Assembly (NCBI RefSeq): GCF_002368195.1
Contig: NZ_AP018178.1
Span: 977,738 to 1,041,737, forward strand
Origin: Calothrix sp. NIES-2100
Lineage (GTDB): Bacteria; Cyanobacteriota; Cyanobacteriia; Cyanobacteriales; Nostocaceae
Direction: 5' to 3'
DNA length: 64,000 nt
Below the pieces are notes generated by a model. That model did not search any database. It was given only the letters and a program-made list of their open reading frames with translations, and was not told the DNA's origin. The position numbers and the translations under genes were made by a program. Positions 16,831-25,000 of the stretch are shown here, one piece after another; the stretch's first letter is position 1; every line of letters begins with the position of its first letter.

Positions 16831-17813
16831 TGCAAGCCTTTGTCACTGGCGGAACTGGGTTTATTGGTGCCCATTTGGTAAGGTTGTTGCTGCAAGAAGG
16901 ATATGCAGTCAAAGCACTCTTCCGCCCTAGCAGCAACTTAGCAAACCTCGACGGGTTAAAGGTGGAACTTGTCAAAGGCGATTTAAATGATGCCGATCTC
17001 TGGCAAAAAATGCTGGGTTGTCAATACCTATTTCATGTCGCCGCCTACTATTCCCTGTGGCAAACAGACCAAGAGCTACTTTACCGCCATAACGTCCAAG
17101 GTACAAGCAACGTATTAGCAGCCGCGCAAAAAGCTGGAATTGAACGCACAGTATATACTAGCTCCGTCGCTGCCATTGGGGTCGGGGAATCTGGTAAAGT
17201 CGTAGATGAAACTCATCAGAGTCCCTTAGAAAAATTGGTTGGTCACTACAAAAAGTCAAAATTTCTGGCAGAACAAGTAGCCATGCAAGCAGCTAGTGCA
17301 GGTCAGGAAATAGTTGTGGTCAATCCTAGTAGCCCGATAGGGCCATTGGATATTAAGCCTACCCCAACAGGTGATATTATTCTGCGATTTTTGCGGCGAC
17401 AAATGCCATTTTATGTAGATACAGGGCTGAATTTCATTGATGTCCGAGACGTAGCCTGGGGACATTTACTAGCGTTACAGCGAGGTAAAAAAGGCGATCG
17501 CTATATTTTAGGAAATCAAAATCTCACCCTCAAGCAACTTCTCGAACAACTCGCCCAAATTACAGGCTTACCAGCACCGCAAAACGCTGTACCTAGTTGG
17601 CTACCCCTCAGCGTTGCTTGGGTTGATGAAAAAATTCTCGCACCCTTAGGTAAACCACCCTCAGTTCCCTTAGATGGTGTGCGCATGGCTCAACAACCAA
17701 TGTATTACAATCCTGCAAAAGCAGTAACAGAATTGGGCTTACCTCAGTCTTCCCTAACAACAGCAATTCAGGATGCTGTCGATTGGTTTATGAGTAAGGG
17801 TTACGTCAAATAA
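16830..17813 (+). CDS. hpnA: Hopanoid-associated sugar epimerase (NAD-dependent SDR)
   Basis: Extended short-chain dehydrogenase of 327 residues. The NAD-binding GGTGFIGAHLVRLLL is at the N-terminus, followed by the D-x-x-D type VKGDLND, the YTSSVAAIGVG strand and the catalytic Y-x3-K in HYKKSKFLAEQ. HpnA proteins are conserved next to hopanoid genes, and their sugar substrate is presumed to be a nucleotide sugar or hopanoid side chain. The ATG at 16830 shares its A with the TGA of the RND gene. HpnH follows 113 bases later, separated by CATCCTT heptamers. Confidence 0.92.
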   Translation: MQAFVTGGTGFIGAHLVRLLLQEGYAVKALFRPSSNLANLDGLKVELVKGDLNDADLWQKMLGCQYLFHVAAYYSLWQTDQELLYRHNVQGTSNVLAAAQKAGIERTVYTSSVAAIGVGESGKVVDETHQSPLEKLVGHYKKSKFLAEQVAMQAASAGQEIVVVNPSSPIGPLDIKPTPTGDIILRFLRRQMPFYVDTGLNFIDVRDVAWGHLLALQRGKKGDRYILGNQNLTLKQLLEQLAQITGLPAPQNAVPSWLPLSVAWVDEKILAPLGKPPSVPLDGVRMAQQPMYYNPAKAVTELGLPQSSLTTAIQDAVDWFMSKGYVK

Positions 17814-17844
17814 AGAATAAAGTCTGAAGTATGAAGTGTGAAAT

Positions 17845-17885
17845 CAATAAGTTTCATCCTTCATCCTTCATCCTTCATCCTTCTT
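17845..17885. repeat. TTCATCC heptamer tract
   Basis: Repeats of TCATCCT between hpnA and hpnH. Confidence 0.6.
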
Positions 17886-17926
17886 TTGTGGTGTTTTTCA
17901 ACTTTATCGAGGAGTGAACAGAGTCA

Positions 17927-18943
17927 ATGGCGATTAATTTACAACAAGCTATAGATATCGGGAAATATCTTGTAACTCAGCGTTTAAAAGGACGTAAACG
18001 CTTTCCCTTAGTATTAATGTTAGAACCGCTTTTTCGGTGTAACCTCGCCTGTAATGGTTGTGGTAAAATCCAACATCCAGTAGAAATCCTCAAGCAAAAT
18101 TTAACCCCAGAACAGTGCTTTGCTGCTGTGGAAGAATGCGGCGCACCAGTGGTTTCCATTCCTGGGGGAGAACCTCTATTACACCCCCAAATTGATGAGA
18201 TTGTCCGGGGATTAATTGAACGCAAGAAATATATTTACTTGTGTACTAATGGTTTGTTATTAGAAAAAAGCCTGCATAAATTCCAACCTTCCCCTTACTT
18301 AACATTTAGCGTCCATTTAGATGGAATGCGGGAATTGCACGATCAAAGTGTCGATCGCAAAGGCGTTTTTGATATTGCTGTCCAAGCCATTCGCGCCGCT
18401 AAAGCTAAAGGTTTTCGTGTGGCAACAAACACCACTATCTTTAAAGGTACTGACCCCAAAGAAATGCAGGAGTTCTTCGACTTCCTGGAAACCCTCAACA
18501 CTGATGGGATGATGATTTCTCCAGGCTACAGCTACGAATGGGCACCAGATCAAGATCATTTTCTCAACCGCGAACAAACCCGCGCCTTATTTAGAGAAAT
18601 TCTCGCCCCCCATAAATCGGGTGAGAAAAACTGGAATTTCAATCACAACCCCTTATTCTTAGACTTCCTCACAGGCGAGAAAGACTACGAATGTACACCT
18701 TGGGGTAGCCCTAGTTACAGCGTTCTCGGTTGGCAAAAACCTTGCTATCTATTAAATGAAGGTTATTATGCCACCTTCAAAGAATTACTAGAAGACACCG
18801 ACTGGAGTCAATACGGCCGCGCCAGCGGTAATCCCAAATGTGCCGATTGCATGGTTCATTGTGGCTATGAACCAACAGCCGCAGTAGATGCAATGCAACC
18901 GCAAAATATAGCCCGTTCCTTGGGGACTGTATTTGGTAAATAA
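17927..18943 (+). CDS. hpnH: Adenosyl-hopene transferase, radical SAM
   Basis: Radical-SAM enzyme of 338 residues that joins the 5'-deoxyadenosyl radical to diploptene, giving adenosylhopane, the first step in building the hopanoid C5 side chain. The 4Fe-4S ligands are in CNLACNGC (C-x3-C-x2-C) and a SPASM-like C-terminal cysteine set is present (CTPWG, KCADCMVHCGYEP). VSIPGGEPLLHP is the SAM-binding glycine motif. A GAGGAG lies upstream of the ATG. It is the last gene of the RND-hpnA-hpnH run and ends against a G+C-rich hairpin. Confidence 0.95.
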   Translation: MAINLQQAIDIGKYLVTQRLKGRKRFPLVLMLEPLFRCNLACNGCGKIQHPVEILKQNLTPEQCFAAVEECGAPVVSIPGGEPLLHPQIDEIVRGLIERKKYIYLCTNGLLLEKSLHKFQPSPYLTFSVHLDGMRELHDQSVDRKGVFDIAVQAIRAAKAKGFRVATNTTIFKGTDPKEMQEFFDFLETLNTDGMMISPGYSYEWAPDQDHFLNREQTRALFREILAPHKSGEKNWNFNHNPLFLDFLTGEKDYECTPWGSPSYSVLGWQKPCYLLNEGYYATFKELLEDTDWSQYGRASGNPKCADCMVHCGYEPTAAVDAMQPQNIARSLGTVFGK

Positions 18944-19011
18944 TGATAGTGCAATGTGCAATGTGCGATCGCCAAATTCCTGATGATTTTTTCGTAAGTT
19001 AACACTTGTAG

Positions 19012-19030
19012 GGGCGGGGAAACCCCGCCC
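19012..19030. terminator. GGGCGGGG/CCCCGCCC hairpin between convergent genes
   Basis: An 8-bp perfect stem with a three-base AAA loop lies 70 bases after the hpnH stop and 13 bases before the end of the giant gene on the other strand. It is well placed as a bidirectional terminator. It belongs to the GTAGGGGC palindrome family. Confidence 0.6.
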
Positions 19031-19042
19031 ATCAAGACAATC

Positions 19043-22000
19043 CTAGAAAATCAAGTTGCTTTGACTGAAGTTACTAGCAGTAAAGTTGTTCAGTATGACT
19101 AAATTGCTAAAACTAGCATTGACACCCAAACCATCAGTATCAATATCAATCAGAGTATTTGTCCCAGATTGTATAGCTCTCACATAACCGTCAGCAATGG
19201 GATTTGTGCCTGTATAGTTCAAGTTAGTCAACAGAGTTTTCAACACCAGCACATCATCTGTACGGATAAAGTCAGTAATGGTATCAATGCCTTCACCCAA
19301 ACTATCAAAAACAAATCTATCATTACCAGAGCCACCACTTAGCTGATCTTGACCAAATCCGCCAACCAGTACATCATTACCTGCACTACCAAACAAAGTA
19401 TCATTGCCATCGCCACCAAAGACGGTATCATTACCATCTTGTCCTCTTAACGAGTTAGCACCAGAGTTACCAGTGAGAATGTTATCGAGGCTGTTACCTG
19501 TACCGCTGATGTTGCTAGTTCCAGTCAGAGTCAGGTTTTCTAGGTTAGCGCCCAGGGTCAAAGTTGCAGAAGAATTAACTAAGTCTGTGCCCGCATTCAA
19601 TGCTTCGGTAATCGTATCACTACTAATGTTGACGATATAAGTATCATCCCCAATTCCACCGTCGAGAATATCACTTCCTGAACCCCCATCGAGGAGATCG
19701 TTACCTTCGTTGCCGAATAAGCTGTCATCGCCTGAACCACCGATGAGGGTATCATTACCCAGTCCCCCAGTCAATGAGTTAGCAACACTATTGCCAGTGA
19801 TAACGTTATCGAGATTGTTACCTGTACCATTTAGCCCGCCGCTAGTCAGGGTTAAGTTTTCCAGGTTATCTCCCAGAGTCCAATTCACAGAGGAATTAAC
19901 TAAATCAGTGCCGGCATTCAATCCTTCAGTAATGCGATCGTTGACGCTGTCTACAGTGTAAGTGTCATGACCTAATCCACCATCAAGACTGTCATTTCCC
20001 GTACCACCATCGAGGCGATCGTCACCTTCACCACCAAACAAGGTGTCATTGCCTGAGCTACCAACTAGGCTATCATTACCTGCTTCACCAAACAAGGTGT
20101 CATTGCCTGAAGCACCAACTAAGGTATCGTCGCCATTTCCGCCACTCAAGGAGTTAGCCCCAGTATTTCCGGTAATAATGTTATTAAGATTGTTACCTAC
20201 ACCATTAATGGCTGTGCTGCCAGTCAGAGTCAGATTTTCCAGGTTCGTGCCTAGCGTCCAAGTTACTGAAGATTGGACTAAGTCTGTACCTGCATCCAAG
20301 CCCTCAGTAATTATATCGCTACTGTTGTCTACGATATAAGTATCATGGCCGACTCCACCATCAAGAATGTCATTTCCCAAACCACCATCGAGGCTATCGT
20401 CACCAGCATCACCGAACAAGGTGTCATTTCCGGAATTCCCGATGAGGTTATCGTTATCATTACCACCGTAAAGCAGATCATTACCTGTTCCACCATCCAA
20501 GGAATCATTACCATCGTCACCTTTGAGGGTGTCGTTATTATCCAACCCTAAAAGTGTGTCATTGCCCTGGAAACCTGAGATCATATCTCTTTGGGCAGTA
20601 CCAGTTAAGTTGTCTGCAATTGAAGTACCATTAATCACATTGAAATTGGGATTAATAGTCAAGTTGACAGTGGCAGTGCTGGTAAGTCCTAATCCATCAC
20701 TGATGGTGTAAGTGAAGCTATCAGAACCATAATAGCCAGTGACAGGAGTGTAAGTGTAAGTACCGTTATTGTTCTTAACTAAGGTTCCTTGGCTAGGTTG
20801 GGTGATGGCAATAATATCTAAGATATCGGTGACATCTACATCGCTATCATTGCTCAGTAGTGTTGCTGCACTAACTGTAATGGCTGTCTCTTGAATAGTC
20901 GTGAAAGTGTCATTTGTAGCCACAGGAGCATCATTGACAGCAGTAATATTGAAGGATTGGGTTGCTGCAACTGCACCGCCATTGCCATCAACAACGTTGT
21001 AGCTCAGGCTAACTGTGCCGTTAAAGTTAGCATCTGGGGTGAAGGTGTAAGTGCCATCAAGGTTATCTACTAATGCGCCGTTAGTCGCTATCAAGTCGGC
21101 TACCGAGAGAGTATCAGCATCGACATCTGTAAAGCCTTGTAGTAATTGAGTCGCAGTAATAATGTAATCGGTATCTTCCGTCCCCGCAGTCAGTGAGGCG
21201 CTAGCTGTACCAGTGGGTGCATCATTGACACCAGTAATATTGAAGGATTGGGTTGCGGCAACTGCACCGCCATTGCCATCAACAACGTTGTAGCTGAGGC
21301 TAACTGTGCCGTTGAAGTTAGCATCTGGGGTGAAGGTGTAAGTGCCATCAAGGTTATCTACTAATATGCCGTTAGTTGCTGTCAAGTCGGATACTGAGAG
21401 ACTATCAGCATCGACATCTGTAAAGCCAAGCAACAAATCTGCGGCGTTAATGGTATAAACAGTATCCTCATTTCCAGGGACTAAGGATACGCTAGCAACA
21501 CCAGTGGGTGCATCGTTGACAGCCGTAATATTGAAGGATTGGGTTGCTGCAACTGCACCGCCATTACCATCGATAACGTTGTAACTGAGGCTAACTGTGC
21601 CGTTGAAGTTAGCATCTGGGGTGAAGGTGTAAGTGCGATCACTGTTGTCTACCAATGCACCATTATTTGCAGTCAAGTCGGATACCGAGAGACTATCAGC
21701 ATCGACATCTGTAAAACCAAGCAACAAATCTGCGGCGTTAATGGTATAAACAGTATCTTCAACTCCCAGACTTAAGGATGCGCTAGCAACACCAGTAGGT
21801 ACATCATTGACACCAGTAATATTGAAGGATTGGGTTGCTGCAACTGCACCGCCATTACCATCGATAATGTTGTAGCTAAGGCTAACTGTGCCGTTGAAGT
21901 TAGCATTTGGGGTGAAGGTGTAAGTGCCATCAAGGTTATCTACTAATATGCCATTAGTTGCTGTCAAGTCGGCTACCGAGAGACTATCAGCATCGACATC

Positions 22001-25000
22001 TGTAAAGCCAAGCAACAAATCTGCGGCGTTAATGGTATAAACAGTATCCTCATTTCCAGGGACTAAGGATGCGCTAGCAACACCACTGGGTGCATCGTTG
22101 ACAGCAGTAATATTGAAGGATTGGGTTGCTGCAACTGCACCACCATTACCATCAACAACGTTGTAGCTGAGGCTAACTGTGCCGTTGAAGTTAGCATCTG
22201 GGGTGAAGGTGTAAGTAGTGCCATTATCGTTGCTGCTAATGCTGCCGTTATTAGCACTCAGTCCAGATACGGAGAGAGTATCACCATCGACATCCGTAAA
22301 TCCTTGTAGTAATTGAGTCGCATTAATAGTGTAATCGGTATCTTCCATCCCCGCAATTAGTGAGGCGCTAGCTGTACCAGTGGGTGCATCATTGACAGCA
22401 GTAATATTGAAGGATTGGGTTGCTGCAACTGCACCGCCATTACCATCGATAACGTTGTAACTGAGGCTAACTGTGCCGTTGAAGTTAGCATCTGGGGTGA
22501 AGGTGTAAGTGCCATCAAGGTGATCTAGCAATGCGCCGTTAGTCGCTGTCAAGTCGGCTACAGAGAGAGTATCGCCATCGACATCTGTAAAGCCTTGTAG
22601 TAATTGAGCCGAAGTAATGTTGTAATTGGTATCTTCCGTCCCCGCAGTCAGTGAGGCGCTAGCTGTACCACTGGGTGCATCATTGACACCAGTAATATTC
22701 AAGGATTGGGTTGCAGCGATCGCACCACCATTACCATCAATAACGTTGTAACTGAGGCTAACTGTGCCGTTAAAGTTAGCATCTGGGATGAAGGTGTAAA
22801 TCCCGTTGCCGTTGTCTACCAATGCACCATTATTTGCTGTCAAGTCGGATACCGAGAGACTATCAGCATCGACATCTGTAAAACCAAGCAACAAATCTGC
22901 GGCGTTAATGGTATAAACAGTATCTTCAACTCCCAGACTTAAGGATGCGCTAGCAACACCAGTAGGTACATCATTGACACCAGTAATATTGAAGGATTGG
23001 GTTGCTGCAACTGCACCACCATTACCATCAACAACGTTGTAGCTGAGGCTAACTGTGCCGTTGAAGTTAGCATCTGGGGTGAAGGTGTAAGTAGTGCCAT
23101 TATCGTTGCTGCTAATGCTGCCGTTATTAGCACTCAGTCCAGATACGGAGAGAGTATCACCATCGACATCCGTAAATCCTTGTAGTAATTGAGTCGCATT
23201 AATAGTGTAATCGGTATCTTCCATCCCCGCAATTAGTGAGGCGCTAGCTGTACCAGTGGGTGCATCATTTACAGCAGTAATATTCAAGGATTGGGTTGCA
23301 GCAACTGCACCACCATTACCATCGACAACGTTGTAGCTAAGGCTAACTGTGCCGTTGAAGTTAGCATCTGGGGTGAAGGTATAAGTAGTGCCATTAACGT
23401 TGCTGCTAATGCTGCCGTTATTAGCAGTCAATCCAGATACGGAGAGAGTATCACCATCGACATCCGTAAATCCTTGTAGTAATTGCGCCGCAGTAATGGT
23501 GTAATCGGTATCTTCCGTCCCCGCAGTCAGTGAGGCGCTAGCTGTACCAGTGGGTGCATCATTTACAGCAGTAATATTCAAGGATTGGGTTGCAGCAACT
23601 GCACCACCATTACCATCGACAACGTTGTAGCTAAGGCTAACTGTGCCGTTGAAGTTAGCATCAGGGGTGAAGGTATAAGTAGTGCCATTAACGTTGCTGC
23701 TAATGCTGCCGTTATTAGCAGTCAATCCAGATACGGAGAGAGTATCACCATCGACATCCGTAAATCCTTGTAGTAATTGCGCCGCAGTAATGGTGTAATC
23801 GGTATCTTCCGTCCCCGCAATTAGTGAGGCGCTAGCTGTACCAGTGGGTGCTTCATTAAGATTGTTAATGGCGATCGCGATCGCTTTCTCGTAAAATAAG
23901 CCATCTTGATCGGTGGTGCGAATGCGGATACTGTAGCTGTTCTTGGTTTCGTAGTCAGGAGAAAGATTGATCTGTAGCTGATTACCAACAATGCTAAAGC
24001 TGCTGTTATCTGCGCTACCTGCACCAGCAACGAGTGTATAAGTATGAGTGTTGCCTAAATCAGGATCAGTGGTATTCAAGTTGCCAATGACTGTATTGGC
24101 GATCGCGTTTTCGTTAACACTGCTATTACTCAAACTTACATCAGTGGGCGCACTGTTGAGTTTAAGCACAAACAGTTCTTGACCAACGTTACCATTGTCG
24201 GCAACAAAGTAGAGTTTGCCATTAATATAAGTCAAATCGCTAGGATTAGAAGCCGCCGAACCGGGAAATAAATCATTAACTCTCACAGTACCAGCTGCTG
24301 TGCCATCACTTTTCCACAACTCAGTCCCACCCGTGCTGTCAGTGGCGACAAAATAGAGTGTGCCGTTGACATTCGTTAAATTTGACGGGTTAGAAGACTC
24401 TGTCCCGACGAATATATCTCTAACTCTGACAGTACCCGCATCAGTACCATCACTCTTCCACAACTCAGTACCACCGCTGCTGTCAGTGGCGACAAAATAG
24501 AGTGTGCCGTTGACATTCGTTAAATTTGACGGGCTAGAAGACTCTGAGCCTGTGAAAATATCCTTAACTCTAACAGTACCAGCGTCGGTGCCATCACTCT
24601 TCCACAACTCAGTCCCACCCGTGCTGTCAGTGGCAACAAAATAGAGCGTGCCATTGACATTCGTCAAATCATATGCATTAGAAGACTCTGAGCCTGTGAA
24701 AATATCCTTAACTATGACAGTACCAGCGTCAGTGCCATCACTCTTCCACAACTCAGCCCCACCCGTGCTATCAGTGGCGACAAAGTAGAGTGTACCGTTA
24801 ACATTTGTCAGATCCTGCGGGATCGAGGAGCTTGTGCCACTAAAGATATCCTTAACTCTGACAGTACCGGCTTGAGTACCATCACTTTTCCACAACTCAC
24901 GTCCACCACTGCTGTCAATAGCAGTAAAGTACAGTGTCCCGTTGACATTCGTCAGATTTTGCGGGGTAGAAGAACCTGAGCCACTAACGATATCCTTAAC

